Shown here piece after piece: positions 21,900 to 33,508 of a stretch of DNA of 64,000 nucleotides. Source of the stretch: Aegilops tauschii subsp. strangulata (taxonomy: Eukaryota > Streptophyta > Magnoliopsida > Poales > Poaceae); the NCBI RefSeq assembly GCF_002575655.3, contig NC_053036.3:195270788-195334787 (forward strand), written 5' to 3'. The notes beneath the pieces were generated by a model. It did no database searches. It was not told the DNA's origin and saw only the letters and a list, made by a program, of their open reading frames with translations. Each line of letters starts with the position of its first letter. Positions within the stretch are counted from its first letter, which is position 1. The position numbers were made by a program, and so were the translations under genes.

Positions 21900-22801
21900 T
21901 GTTGGCGTCCTGGGAATGGGGGTACCCAGACTTGCCTGCCTGCGGCCCAAGGCATGGCTCCACCAACGGCCTGGTACGGCCCATCTTCAGCAACAACCAC
22001 TCAAGACCCTCGCGAGGGGCCAAGCCTCGCGAGTCGGACGACACCAAGACCTCCCGGGGGGCAGCCTCACTAGGCTGGCTCCCGAGGAGCGGAGATATCT
22101 ATGCAAGGGGCACCTCGCGAGGTTCACGTGACGTGAGTCGTGACGACCGAAGCCAGGCGGGCGCCGACGGGCGCAGAGTGCCAGTTTCCTCTTTGGTGCT
22201 AAAGAGGCAGGCGCGGGCGAGGAGTCCCGAGGCATCAGGCAAAGGCTTCCATATCGGCGCAACAAGACCAAGACCAGCAGGACGGCAGGATGGAGGTCAC
22301 TGTGGAGCCCACAGCTGCATCACCACCAAAGCCTTTGGTAGGCGAAGACCACCTTTTGTCAGGATAACTTGTACTAGTTGTCTCCCTTCAAAATTGGCCG
22401 TTGTGGGATCCCTTCCCGCCTAACATTTGAGAAGAGTACCAGGGCCTCTATAAATAGGACTAGCCACCACCGTAGTCAGGGATCGGCTCATCTTGGATCG
22501 GATCCACTCCACCAAGGCCATCTCACCAGCTCATCGAGCGCAAGAACACCTCTCCTCAGGAGGCTGTTCATCCACTGTACTGGTTCATCCTTAGCCCACG
22601 AGGCAATCTACCACACCACACTGGAGTAGGGCATTACACCACAACGGTGGCCCGAACCAGTATAAACTCTCGTGTCTCTTGTTCCTTGGGTTCGGCGAGC
22701 TAGGCCTTGAGATCATTGCGAGAGCGAGCTAGGAAGAGAGAGATCTTCGTGCGCACCCTAGAGTTCGAACCTCAAGGGTTTGCCAGAACCCCGAACCCGA
22801 A
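21900..22801 (+). repeat. 3' LTR of element B (A/B/D LTR family)
   Basis: It starts TGTTGGCGTCCTGGGAATGG and ends near GCCAGAACCCCGAACCCGAA, about 902 bp. The terminal CA is mutated, so the right edge is uncertain by a base or two. TATAAATA lies at 22449-22456. Confidence 0.85.
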
Positions 22802-22811
22802 AGTGGTGTAC

Positions 22812-23573
22812 ATGAACCATCCGGTCTCGATGGAGATCTCCATCCAAACTATGGAGCAGTTCCTTGCCGAAGACAAGTACCAAGTGGTCGGCTTCGACCT
22901 CGAGTACACCATCTGTCGTGCCGGGCACAATCAGAAGGTTGTCGTCGCCCAGTTGTGCGTGCGACATGACGTCCTCGTCTACCACTACCACCTGGCCACA
23001 AGGCCTTACGAGCGTTTCTCCAGGTTTATCAACAGCTCCGACTAAAATTTCGCTACGGTGGACACCAGCAACGATCTAAAAGCGCTCAAGGTTTGGGGCA
23101 TGAAATGCCCTAATCTTGTCAACATCCAGCACCACTACAAGGTCTGGGGCAGCGACAAAAACTAATTGAACTCCCTAGTTGACCTCTCCTCGGCCATCAT
23201 CGAACCCTACTACATGAAGATGAAGAATGAGAGCAAGAAGGAGAATAACGATTGGCACAATGTGTGGCATGAGAGACTGGATGAACAACATGTCAAGTAC
23301 GCAGCCAAGGACGCATACACAAGCTACGAGATGTACATGCGGATCGTTGACATGAGGAAGTGTCTTCTTCCTGCCCGAAACAAGGGATCGGGCCATAGAG
23401 CAGTGGAGGGAGCGTCACAAGAAGTAGATGACCAGAGGATCATTTCTCCTACTTTAGAATGCATGCAATTGTTTATCGAGGTGTGTGCGAATGATCTGTA
23501 TAGTCACTTATGTAATTGGATGTTTATTTCAGTTATATATATATATGTATATATACATGTTATTCTTCTATAG
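22812..23573 (+). pseudogene. Werner-type 3'-5' exonuclease domain (DEDDy), transposon-borne, broken
   Basis: From ATG at 22812 the frame reads MNHPVSMEISIQTMEQFLAE, then VVGFDLEYT (exo I, Asp29 and Glu31), VDTSNDLKALKVWG (exo II, Asp in the N-D-L-K-A-L motif), and HVKYAAKDAYTSYEMYMR (exo III, Y-x-x-x-D of the DEDDy group). This is the fold of WRN-like and RNase D-like 3'-5' exonucleases, which trim nucleic acid 3' ends using two metal ions. Two in-frame TAA stops, at 23043 and 23163, inactivate it; the frame is otherwise kept over about 250 codons. It lies inside a CACTA-like transposon, so it is probably a captured gene and not a host locus. Confidence 0.75.
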
Positions 23574-24004
23574 ACTAAGCAAATCACACGACTTATTAGC
23601 AGAAATCGTCTGTGTTATTATTGGTCTTCGCATACATTTCTGATTACGGACCTGTTTGCCGCGTATCACACACATCTTGTTCAGTTGAATCGTTTCCATT
23701 GTGTTGCCTAATCACACACAATTCATCCTAGTGAACCGTATGTTGTATAGCGCACACACATCTTCATCTGGCTGCCCGTTTCTTCTGTTCCTCCTCATCA
23801 CAAACAGTTATTTGAACTAAACCGTATGCCCTGCATCGCACACACAACTAAAATCTGAATCATGTTTGATGCATCCGTCATCACAAACGTTTTGCACCTT
23901 TTTTGAAGGGTTTTTACACCACCATTTGCGATTATGGCATCGCACACAGTTTCTTCGAAGGGTCTCTGATCGTAGTGTCACATTTGGACCATCCTGCAGT
24001 AGTG
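23574..24004. repeat. Subterminal repeats and terminus of the CACTA-like transposon
   Basis: On the minus strand the motif family TGTGTGCGATGC, CGTTTGTGATGACGG, TGTTTGTGATGAGG, TGTGTGTGATTAGG and TGTGTGATACGCGG occurs about every 40-70 bp, ending in the terminus CACTACTGCAGGATGG at 24004. No coding frame. Confidence 0.6.
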
Positions 24005-24007
24005 GTA

Positions 24008-25493
24008 GTAGCATAATTTCATTGAGCATTGTCTAGAGTTTTACTAGCATAATGAATAACATTCAGTTTCTTATCAACTCTTTGTCCTAGAATAGCACCA
24101 ACAACATAATCACTAGCATCACACATAATTTCAAAAGGCAAATTCCAATCAAGTGGTTGAACAATAGGTGCAGAAATTAAGGCTTTCTTGAGTGTTTCGA
24201 AGGCTTCTAAACAATCATCATCAAAAACAAAAGGAACATCCTTTTGCAAAAGATTTGTAAGAGGCCTAGAAATTTTAGAGAAGTCTTTGATAAATCTCCT
24301 ATAGGAACCAGCATGACCTAGGAAACTACGAATGCCTTTGATATCCTTAGGACATGGCATTTTCTCAATTGGATCAACCTTAGCTTCGTCCACTTCAATA
24401 CCTCTTTCAGAAATTTTATGGCCCAAAATAATACCTTCATTAACCATAAAGAGGCACTTCTCCCAATTCAAGACAAGATTTGTTTGCTCGCATCTCTGCA
24501 AAACTCTATCAAGATTGCTTAAATAATCATCAAAAGTCTTCCCATAAACAGAGAAATCATCCATGAGAACCTCAACAATCTTTTCACAGAAGTCAGAGAA
24601 TATAGTAGTCACACATCTTTGAAAGGTAGCAGGTGCATTGCATAAACCAAAAGGCATACGTCTATAAGCATAAGTTCCAAAGGGACAAGTGAAAGTGGTC
24701 TTTTCTTGATCAGGTTGAGAAACAGGTATTTGTGAAAAACCAGAATATCCATGAAGGAAGCAAAAGCGTGTGTGCTTAGATAATCTTTCTAGCATTTGAT
24801 CAATAAAAGGCAGAGGGTAATGATCTTTTTTAGTTGCTTTGTTTAATTTTCTAAAATCAATTACCATTCTATAGCCTGTAACAATTCTTTGTGGAATAAG
24901 TTCATTCTTATCATTAGGAACAACAGTAATACCTCCTTTCTTAGGGACACAATGAACATGACTTACCCATCTACTATCAGCTATAGGATAGATTATACCT
25001 GCTTCCAGAAGTACTAAGATTTCCATTCTTACCACTTCCTTCATTTTCGGACTTAACCGACGTTGGTGATCAACAACGGGTTTAGAATCAGGTTCCATAC
25101 TAATCTTGTGCTGACATAGAGTGGGACTAATGCCCTTTAAATCATCAATAGTATATCCAATAGCAGCTATGTGCTTCCTTAGAACTTTCAATAATCTTTC
25201 TTCTTCATGTTCTGAAAGGTTAGCACTAATAATAACATGATATATCTTCTTTTCATCAAGATAAGCATATTTCAAAGGGTCTGGCAATTGTTTTAATTCA
25301 AACACGGGATCACCTTTAGGTGGAGGAGGACCTCATAGAGTTTCAATAGGCAAATTGTGTTTAAGCAGAGGATGTTGTTCAAAGAAAATCTTATCTATTG
25401 CATTTCTTTCATGCATATGTAAATCATTTTCATGGTCTAGCAGATATTGTTCTAGAGGATCAGTAGGAGGCACAACAATAGAAGTAGGACCAA
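24008..25493 (-). pseudogene. Athila-type reverse transcriptase and RNase H start
   Basis: The stretch 25305-24019 is open for 428 codons and holds a near-complete RT: fingers (SPTLCQHKISMEPDSKPVVD), the PIADSRWVSHVHCVPKKGG motif, YRMVIDFRKLNKATKKDHYP, RMPFGLCNAPATFQR, the catalytic VLMDDFSVYG, and the connection region GIRSFLGHAGSYRRF. RNase H begins (FEIMCDASDYVVGAILGQRV) and then a CGA-to-TGA-type stop (DNAQ*NYATT) falls just before the CACTA junction. A TGA at about 25335 separates it from the upstream linker. The RT catalytic Asp pair is kept. It would copy the element's RNA into DNA. Confidence 0.88.
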
Positions 25494-26133
25494 TTATCTC
25501 ATCCTTACTAGGAAATTCTTTTTCATGATGCTTTCGACTAAACTTGGAAAATTAAACTCATGAAACTCATTACCAAAACTAACGCTGACAGTTTGTTTAT
25601 CACAATCTATCTTAGCATTAACGGTGTTCAAGAAAGGTCTACCAAAGATAATGGGACAAAAGTCATCTTGTGGGGAACCAAGAACAAGAAAATCAGTAGG
25701 GTATTTTATTTTCCCACACAAGACTTCAACATCTCTAACAATCCGAAGTGGTGTGATGGTGTCTCTATTAGCAAGTTTAATAGTGGCATCTATTTCTTCT
25801 ATTTCAGCGGGTGCTATGTCATTCATAATTTCTTAATATAAAGTAAAGAAATAGCACTCACGCTAGCACCTATGTCATATAAACCATGATAATAGTGATC
25901 TCCTATTTTGACTGAGACAACAGGCATGCCAACAACGGGTCTATGATTATCAGTTCTATCAGGTTTGGCAATTCTAGTAGCTTCATTATATAAGTAAATA
26001 ACATGCCCATCTATATTTTCTTCCAAGAGATCCTTAACCGTAGCAACACTAGGCTCTACCTTAATTTGTTCATCAGGTTTAGGTGTTCTAATATAACTTC
26101 TGTTGACCACAGTTGAAACTTTAGAATGTTCCT
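25494..26133 (-). pseudogene. Athila-type aspartic protease and linker
   Basis: Two open stretches in neighbouring frames make one domain. The upstream one ends in YHGLYDIGASVSAISLLYI (active-site Asp in D-I-G-A-S); the downstream one reads DTITPLRIVRDVEVLCGKIK and FCPIIFGRPFLNTVNAKID, the C-terminal protease strands with the GRPFL signature of Athila. A frameshift lies near 25825. It would process the gag-pol precursor. Confidence 0.78.
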
Positions 26134-27087
26134 TTATCCTAACAGGGAAAGGTGGTTTCTCAATATAAGCAGTAGGAATAACCGGATCAACATTATAAAG
26201 TTTATAGTTTCCTCTTTAGCTAGTACTGGTTCTTTAATTTCTTCTTTAATAGGTGGGTGATATTTAAACCACTTCTCCTTAGGGAGATCAACATGAATAG
26301 TAAATGATTCACAAAAGGAGGCTACTATCTCAGAGTCAAGTCCATATTTAGTGCTAAATTTTTGAAAAGCATCGGTATTCATAAAAGATTTAACACAATC
26401 ATAGTTAAGCTTAATACCCGACTCTTTACCCTCGTCGATTTCCCAATCTTCAGAGTTGTGTTTAATTCTTTCCAAAAGATCCCACCGGAATTCAATAGTC
26501 TTCTTCATAAAAGAACCAGCACAAGAAGTATCAAGCATGGATCGATCATTATGAGAAAGCCGAGCATAAATTTTTTGGATAATAATTTCTCTTGAGAGCT
26601 CGTGATTGGGGCATGAATATAACATTGACGTCGGCCTCCCCCAAGCTAGAGCGATACTTTCTCCTTCATGAGGCCAAAAATTATATATGTAATTCCGATC
26701 ATGATGAACTAGATGCATGGGCTAAATTTTTTGGTGGAACTCCAATTTCAATCGATTCCAATTCCAAGATCCAATATCATCGCATAGCCTATACCATGCC
26801 AATGCTTTTCCCTTCAAAGATAAAGGGAAAACCTTCTTCTTAACTTCATCTCCGGGTAAACCTGCAAGCTTAAACAATCCACAAATTTGTTCCACATATA
26901 TCAAGTGCATATTAGGATGTTCGATTCCATCTCCTGCATCAGGATTAGCTAGCAGTTGTTCTATCAGACCAGAAGGAATTTCATATTCAATATTTTCAGT
27001 AGGTGCAGTAGGTTGAGGGGTAGCTAATTGTGGTGCCGGTCGAGGTGAAGATACCCCGAACAAACCCCTCAAAGGATTATTTTCCAT
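26134..27087 (-). pseudogene. gag: Athila-type gag of the left Sabrina-like element
   Basis: ATG at 27087 starts MENNPLRGLFGVSSPRPAPQ; the gag core follows (FPLSLKGKALAWYRL, then WNRLKLEFHQKI*PMHLVHH). A TAG at about 26720 splits it. The second part (194 codons) keeps the SMLYSCPNHELSREIIIQKI and HNDRSMLDTSCAGSF motifs shared by Triticeae Athila elements, and ends in an acidic region before the protease. No CCHC knuckle is seen, as usual for Athila gag. Confidence 0.82.
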
Positions 27088-27150
27088 AGTAACAAGTGGC
27101 AGTAAATTTCAGCACACTATATAAATGTTTCCTTACCAAAGGCGCTTCAC

Positions 27151-27168
27151 TCCCCAGTAACGGTGCCA
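27151..27168 (-). other. Primer binding site, tRNA-Asp type
   Basis: The minus strand reads TGGCACCGTTACTGGGGA, close to the TGGCGCCGTTGCCGGGGA site of Athila elements (tRNA-Asp), 11 bp after the LTR end. Confidence 0.7.
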
Positions 27169-27179
27169 TAAAATAGCCT

Positions 27180-29021
27180 TGATGACCCACAAGTATATGG
27201 GATAAATTGTAGCTCTTTTCAATAAGTAAGAGTGTCAAACCCAACAAGGAGCAGAAGGAAATGGCAAATGGTTTTCAGCAAGGTAATGTCTACAAATGCT
27301 GAAATTGTAAGTAACAGAGTTGTTTGATAGCAAGATAATTTGTAACGAGCAAGTAACGATAGTAGTAACAAAAGTGAAGCAAGGTATCCCAATCCTTTTG
27401 AGGCAAAGGACAGGTCAAAATGGTCTCTTACAATAGGCAAAGCGTTCTTGAGGGGTCCACGGGAATTTCATCTAGTCACTTTCATCATGTTGATTCGATT
27501 CGTGTTCGCTACTTTGATAATTTGATAGGTGGGTGGACCGGTGCTTAGGTGTTGTTCTTACTTGAACAAACCACCTACTTATGATTAACCCTCTCGCAAG
27601 TATCCGCAACTACGAGAAAAGTATTAAGAATAAATTCTAACCATAGCATTAAACTTTTGGATCCAATCGATCCCTTATGGAATAGCGCATAAACTAGGGT
27701 TTAAGATTCTGTCACTCTCATAACCCATCATCTAATAACTACTCCACAATGCATTCCCTTAGGCCCAAATATGGTGAAGTGTCATGTAGTAGACATTCAC
27801 ATGACACCACTAAGGGAATCACGACATACATACTATCAAAATATCGAACACATATCAAGTTCACATGATTACTTGCAACATGATTTCTCCCGTGACCTCA
27901 AGAACAAAAGTAACTACTCACAAATGATAATCATGCTCAAGATCAGAGGGGTATTAAATAGCATATTGGATCTGAACATATAATCTTCCACCAAATAAAC
28001 CATATAGTAATCAACTACAAGATGTAATCAACACTACTGTCACCCGCAAGCACCAATCTATAGTTCCGGTAACAAGATTGAACACAAGAGATGAACTAGG
28101 GTTTGAGATGAGATGGTGTTGTTGAAGATGTTGATGGAGATTGCCCTCACCAAGATGGGAGAGTTGTTGGTGATGATGATGACGATGATTTCCCCCTCTG
28201 GGAGGGAAGTTCCCCCGGCGGAATCGCTCTGCCGGAGGGCAAAAGTGCTCCTGCCCAAGTTCCACCTCGAGACGGCGGCGCTGCGTCGCGAAAGTCCTCT
28301 CCTTATTTTATCTAGGTCAAAATGACTTATATACCAGAAGATGGGCACCAGAGGTGGGCCTGGGTGAGCACAACCCACCAGGGCGCGCCTGGGCTCCCTA
28401 GCGTGCCCAGGTGGGTTGTGCCCACCTGGTGGGCACCCTTTGGTACTTATTGGCTCCAATATTCCTCATATATTCCATGAAAAATCGCCGTAAAGTTTCA
28501 GCTTGTTTGGAGTTTTGCAGAATAGGTAGCCTAACGTAGCTTTTCCAGGTCCAAATTTCCAACAGCCAGAATTCTCCCTCTTTGTGTGTTCATTGCATAT
28601 TATGAGAGAAAAGGCATTAGAATTACTCCAAAAAGCATTATTATGCATAAAAACATCATAAATAGCAGTAGGAAAACTTGATGCAAAATGGACGTCTCAG
28701 GGCCCACAAGGTAGCCCCCCCGAGGGCGCGCCCTCCACCCTTGCCGCCGCCTCGTGGCTCTTCTGACTTGCACTCGAAGTCTCCTGGGTGTCTTTTGGTC
28801 CAAGAAAAATCATCGTGAAAGTTTTGTTCCGTTTGGACTCCGTTTGATATTCTGCGAAGCTCAAAAACAAGGAAAAAACAGGAACTGGCACTGGGCTCTT
28901 GGTTAATAAGTTAGTCCCAAAAATAATATAAAATAGCATATTAACGCATATAAAACATCCAAAACAGATAACATAATAGCATGGAACAATAAAAAATTAC
29001 AGATACGTTGGAGACGTATCA
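27180..29021 (-). repeat. LTR shared by two Sabrina-like internal regions
   Basis: On the minus strand it starts TGATACGTCTCCAACGTATC at 29021 and ends CTTGTGGGTCATCA at 27180, 1842 bp. A primer site and gag follow it on the left, and a polypurine-like AAGCTTGGGGATGCT precedes it directly on the right. It therefore serves as 5' LTR for the left internal region and as 3' LTR for the right one, which points to recombination between LTRs. Confidence 0.85.
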
Positions 29022-31790
29022 AGCATCCCCAAGCTTAATTCCTTCTCGTCCTCGAGTAGGTAAATGATAAAAACAGAATTTTTAATGTGGAATGCTACCT
29101 AACATATTTATCCATGTAATTTTTTTTATTGTGGCATGAATATGTTCAGATCCATAAGATTCAAAACAAAAGGTTAATATTGACATAAAAAACGATAATA
29201 TTTCAAGCATACTAATAAAGCAATCATGTCTTCTCAAAATAACATGGCCAAACAAAGCTATCCCTACAAAATCATATAGTCTGGCTATGCTCCATCTTCA
29301 TCACACAAAATATTCAAATCATGCACAACCCCGATGACAAGCCAAGCAATTATTTCATACTTCTGGTGTTCTCAAACCTTTTCAACTTTCACGCAATACA
29401 TGAGCGTGATCCATGGACATAGCACTATAGGTGGAATAGAATATGGTGGTTGTGGAGAAGACAAAAGGAAGGAGATAGTCTCACATGAACTAGGCGTATC
29501 AACGGGCTATGGAGATGCCCATCAATAGATATCAATGTGATTGAGTAGAGATTGCCATGCAATGGATGCACTAGAGCTATAAGTTTATGAAAGCTCAAAA
29601 AGAAACTAAGTAGGTGTGCATCCAACTTGCTTGCTCACAAAGATCTAGGGCAATTTGAGGAAGCCCATCATTAGAATATACAAGCCAAGTTCTATAATGA
29701 AAAATTCCCACTAGTATATGTAAGTGACAACATAGGAGACTCTCTATCATGAAGATCATGGTGATACTTTGAAGCACAAGTGTGGAAAAAGGATAGTAAC
29801 ATTGCCCCTTTTCTCTTTTCTCTCGTTTTTTATGTGGGCTTCTTTGGCCTCTTTTATTTTTCCGCACATGGGGCAATGCTCTAATAATGAAGATCATCAC
29901 ACTTTTATTTACTTACAACTCAAGAATTACAACTCGATAATTAGAACAAAATATGACTCTATATGAATGCTTCCGGCAGTGTACCGGGATGTGCGAGGAC
30001 TCAAGAGTGACATGTATGAAATTATGAACGGTGGCTTTGCCACAAATACTATGTCAACTACATGATCATGCAAAGCAATATGACAATGATGGAGCGTGTC
30101 ATAATAAAACGGAACGGTGGAAGTTGCATGGCAATATATCTCGGAATGGCTATGGAAATGCCATAATAGGCAGGTATGGTGGCTGTTTTGAGGAAGGTAT
30201 ATGGCGGGTGTATGGTACCAGCGAAAGTTGTGCGGCACTAGAGAGGCTAGCAATGGTGGAAGGGTGAGAGTGCGTATAATCCATGGACTCAACATTAGTC
30301 ATAAAGAACTGACATACTTATTGCAAAATCCTATTACTCATCGAAACAAAGTACTACGCGCATGCTCCTAGGGGGATATATTGGTAGGAAAATACCATCG
30401 CTCGTCCCCGACCGCCACTCATAAGGAAGACAATCCATAAATACCTCATGCTCCAACTTCGTTACATAACGGTTCCCCATACGTGCATGCTACGGGAATC
30501 ACAAACTTCAACACAAGTATTTCTACAATCCACAATTACTCACTAGCATGATTGTAATATCACCATCCTCATATCTCACAACAATCATAAGGAATCAAAC
30601 TTCTCATAGTATTCAATGCACTTTATATGAAAGTTTTTATTATATCCCTCTTGGATGCCCAACATATTAGGACTAAATTCGTAACCAAAGAAAATTACCA
30701 CGCTGTTTAGAGAGACTCTCAAAATAATATAAGTGAAGCATGAGACTTCAATAATTTCTATAAAATAAAACCACCACCGTGCTCTAAAAAGATATAAGTG
30801 AACCACTAGAGCAAAATTGCCTAGCTCAAAAGATATAAGTGAAGCACATAGAGTATTCTAATAAATCACGATCCATGCGTGTCCCTCTCAAAAGGTGTGT
30901 ACAGCAAGGATGATTGTGGCAAACTAAAAATTAAAGACTCATATCATACAAGACGCTCCAAGCAAAACACATATCATGTGATGAGTAAAAATACAGCCTC
31001 AAGTAAAGTTACCAATAAACGAAGACGAAAGAGGGGATGCCTTATGGGGCATCCCCAAGCTTAGGTTCTTGGTTGTACTTGAATATTACCTTGGGGTGCC
31101 TTGGTCATCCCCAAACTTATGCTCTTGCCACTCCTTATTCCATAGGACATCAAATCTTTACCCAAAACTTGAAAACTTCACAACACAAAACTCAACAGAA
31201 AATCTCATGAGATCCGGTAGTATAAGAAAATAAAATCACCACTTTTGGTACTGTTGTGAACTCGTTCTTTATTTATATTTGTGTAATATCTACTGTATTT
31301 CAACTTGTCCATGGTTCATACCCCCCGATACTACCCATAGATTCATCAAAATAAGCAAACAACACAAAGAAAACAGAATCTGTCAAAAACAGAACAGTCT
31401 GTAGCAATCTGTAACTCCCGAATACTTATGTAACTCCAAAAATTCTGATAATTTAGGAAAACCTGTTCAATTTGTGTATTAATATTCTACAAAAAGAATC
31501 AGTATTTTATCATGCTTCTGTTAAAAATGAGAATTATTTTCCTGGGTGCAAAAGTTTCTGTTTTTCAGCAAGAACAAATCAACTATCACCATAAGCCATC
31601 CCAAAGGTCTTACTCGGCACAAAAACTAACTAAAACACAAAAACACATCTAACCAGAGGCTAGATGAATTATTTATTGGAAAACAGAACCCAAGAAAAAA
31701 GCAAGAACAAAAAATAAAATTGGGTTGCCTCCCAATAAGCACTATTGTTTAACGCCCTTAGCTAGCCATAAAAACATAGATCTAAGTATT
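29022..31790 (-). other. Non-coding 3' region of the pol-less Sabrina-like element
   Basis: No coding frame is supported over 2.77 kb. The stretch has the AT-rich texture of Sabrina 3' regions, with repeated motifs such as AAAAGATATAAGTGAA (30788, 30829) and GGGGATGCCTTATGGGGCAT (31032), an inverted repeat next to CCCCAAGCTTAGG. On the minus strand it ends in the polypurine tract AAGCTTGGGGATGCT at 29022. Confidence 0.6.
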
Positions 31791-31791
31791 G

Positions 31792-32598
31792 TCATCTTTG
31801 GTATGCAATCCATAAGTAGCTTCTCATAATAGATTCATATGGCAACTTAATTTTCTTTCTAGGAAAGTGTTCCATGCCTTTCCTTGACGGAAATTGAAAT
31901 CTAATGTTTCCTTCTTTCATATCAATAATTGCACCAATCATTCTAAGGAAAGGTCTACCAAGAATAATAGGACATGTAGGATTGCAACCTATATCAAGAA
32001 CAATGAAATCTATGAGCACGTAATTCCTATTTTCAACAATAAGAACATCATTAATTCTTCCCATAGGTTTCTTAATAGTGGAATCCGTAAGATGCAAATT
32101 TAAAGAACAATCATCAAATTCACGGAAACCTAATACATCACATAAAGTTTTTGGAATCGTGGAAACGCTAGCACCCAAATCACACAAAGCATGGCTCTCA
32201 TAGTCTTTAATCTTAATCTTTATAGTAGGTTCCCACTCATCATAAAGCTTTCTAGGGATAGAAACTTCCAACTCAAGTTGTTCCTCAAAAGATTTCATCA
32301 TAGCATCGACAATATGTTTAGTAAAAGCTTTATTTTGACTATAAGCATGAGGAGAATTCAACATGGATTGCAACAAGGAAATACAATCTATTAAAGAACA
32401 ATTATCATAATTAAATTCCTTGAAATCCAAAAGAGTGGGTTCATCACTACTTAAAGTTTTGACCTCTCCAATCCCACTTTTATCAGTTTTTGCATCAAGA
32501 TGTATAAACTCCGAATCATGGGGACGCCTTCTAGCTAAACTTGACTCATCTCCAGTCCCATCTTTATCAAGATTTATTTTAGAAAACAAAGACTCAAT
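31792..32598 (-). CDS. Athila-type protease frame of the pol-less element
   Basis: An open frame of about 265 codons. It has an N-terminal polar linker, then SIPRKLYDEWEPTIKIKIKD, the protease active site CDLGASVSTIPKTLCDVLGF (D-L-G-A-S), and PTCPIILGRPFLRMIGAIID with the GRPFL signature. There are no stops from the solo-LTR junction to 31792. It ends at RSYLWIAYQR. Removing the solo LTR and one target copy would join it in frame to the gag piece at 33514-33715, so it is the downstream half of a once continuous gag-protease gene. It has no RT behind it. Confidence 0.8.
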   Translation of the reverse strand: MESLFSKINLDKDGTGDESSLARRRPHDSEFIHLDAKTDKSGIGEVKTLSSDEPTLLDFKEFNYDNCSLIDCISLLQSMLNSPHAYSQNKAFTKHIVDAMMKSFEEQLELEVSIPRKLYDEWEPTIKIKIKDYESHALCDLGASVSTIPKTLCDVLGFREFDDCSLNLHLTDSTIKKPMGRINDVLIVENRNYVLIDFIVLDIGCNPTCPIILGRPFLRMIGAIIDMKEGNIRFQFPSRKGMEHFPRKKIKLPYESIMRSYLWIAYQR

Positions 32599-32603
32599 AG
32601 GAG
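32599..32603. repeat. Target site duplication AGGAG of the solo LTR
   Basis: AGGAG stands directly before the solo LTR, and an identical AGGAG directly after it at 33509-33513. Confidence 0.93.
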
Positions 32604-33508
32604 TGTCGGTGTTCTGGGAACAGGGGTCCCCAGACTTGCCTGCCTGCGGCCCACAGCGTGACCAAGCAGCAGGCCGTACGACCCATCTTCGTCAACAAGG
32701 CACCCAAGACCCTCGCGAGGGTCCAAGCCTCGCGAGGCGGACAACGCAAGACCTCCTCTGGAGTGGCCTAGCTAAGAAAGCTCACGAGGGGCGGAGATAT
32801 CAAGGCAAAGCAAACCTCACGAGGCTCTCGTGACGTGAGCCATGACGAACGGTACCAGGCGGGTGCCAGGCGGGCGCCGGTGCGCGCAGTGTCCTTATTT
32901 CCTCTTTGGTGCTAAGGAGGCCAGCGCAGGCGAAGAGTACCGAGGCATCAGGCAAAGGTTGCCATATTGGTGCAACGAGACCAAGACCAGGAGGACGGCA
33001 AGGCGGAGGTCATCGTGGAGCCCAAGACGGCGTCACCCCAGGGCTTTTCGCAGGCGAAGACCGCTTTTGTCAGGATAGCTTGTACTAGCTGTCCCCATTC
33101 AAATTTGCCCGCCATTGTTGGCTCCCTTCCCGCTCGATATTTGGGAAGAGGACCAGGGCCTCTATAAATAGGACTAGCCACCACAGTAGGAGGCAGCTGA
33201 TCCCGAACCAGTTCAGATCATCCTCAACTACACAAGCACAAGAACACCTCAACCTCAGGAGGCTGTTCTTCCCTTGTATTGTTCATCATCAGCCCAAGAG
33301 GCAATCCACCACCACCACACTGGACTAGGGTATTACACCACAACGGTGGCCCGAACCAGTATAAACCCCGTGTCTTTCTGTGTTGCAAGTTCGTCGAGTT
33401 CATCCGCGAGATCTTAGCGAGCTAGAGCGTAGATCGGTAGGAGGGAGAGGCTTCGCGCGCACCCCAGTGTTCGAACCTTAAGGGTTTGCCGGAACCCCAC
33501 ATCCGACA
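32604..33508 (+). repeat. Solo LTR of the A/B/D Gypsy family
   Basis: A single LTR of 905 bp, TGTCGGTGTTCTGGGAACAG... to ...CCCCACATCCGACA, flanked by perfect AGGAG duplications. The full element was inserted and later removed by recombination between its two LTRs. TATAAATA lies at 33173-33180. It interrupts a gag-protease frame. Confidence 0.95.

Larger units (their letters stand above)
18892..22801 (+). mobile_element. Gypsy element B (Tat-like), integrase to 3' LTR
   Basis: This is the right half of a Gypsy element on the plus strand. It enters mid-integrase where element A is inserted and ends with a 3' LTR. The order is integrase, a non-coding stretch, an antisense B3-like frame, polypurine tract, LTR. 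Because it has an integrase, it represents the more complete form of the family. Its 5' half would lie to the left of A, outside the window. Confidence 0.85.
22802..24004 (+). mobile_element. CACTA-like DNA transposon, 3' portion, carrying an exonuclease gene
   Basis: The right end reads CCATCCTGCAGTAGTG, the inverted form of a CACTACTGC... terminus as in CACTA (En/Spm) elements. Beyond it the RNase H frame of a Sabrina-like element resumes after a 3-bp repeat (GTA), the duplication size made by CACTA transposases. The last 430 bp hold many short copies of TGTGTGCGAT/TGTTTGTGAT-like motifs, as expected for subterminal transposase-binding repeats. The left part has been displaced by element B, so the 5' end is out of view. 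No transposase is seen here. Confidence 0.6.
24005..27179 (-). mobile_element. Sabrina/Athila-like Gypsy, internal region gag to RNase H
   Basis: On the minus strand from 27179: primer site, gag, protease, RT, start of RNase H, cut by the CACTA-like transposon at 24004. The RT sequence (MPFGLCNAPATFQRC, VLMDDFSVYG, LVLNWEKC) is of the Athila lineage. The 5' LTR is at 27180-29021. The rest of pol would lie left of the CACTA insertion and is not in the window. Confidence 0.88.

Noticed and set aside
21306..22073. Plus-strand frame of 255 codons across the antisense gene and LTR of B
   Set aside because: It crosses the polypurine tract and LTR border and has no domain; the minus-strand frame has homologues in A and D.
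27771..28459. Frames inside the Sabrina-like LTR
   Set aside because: Short, on both strands, in LTR sequence with no domain.
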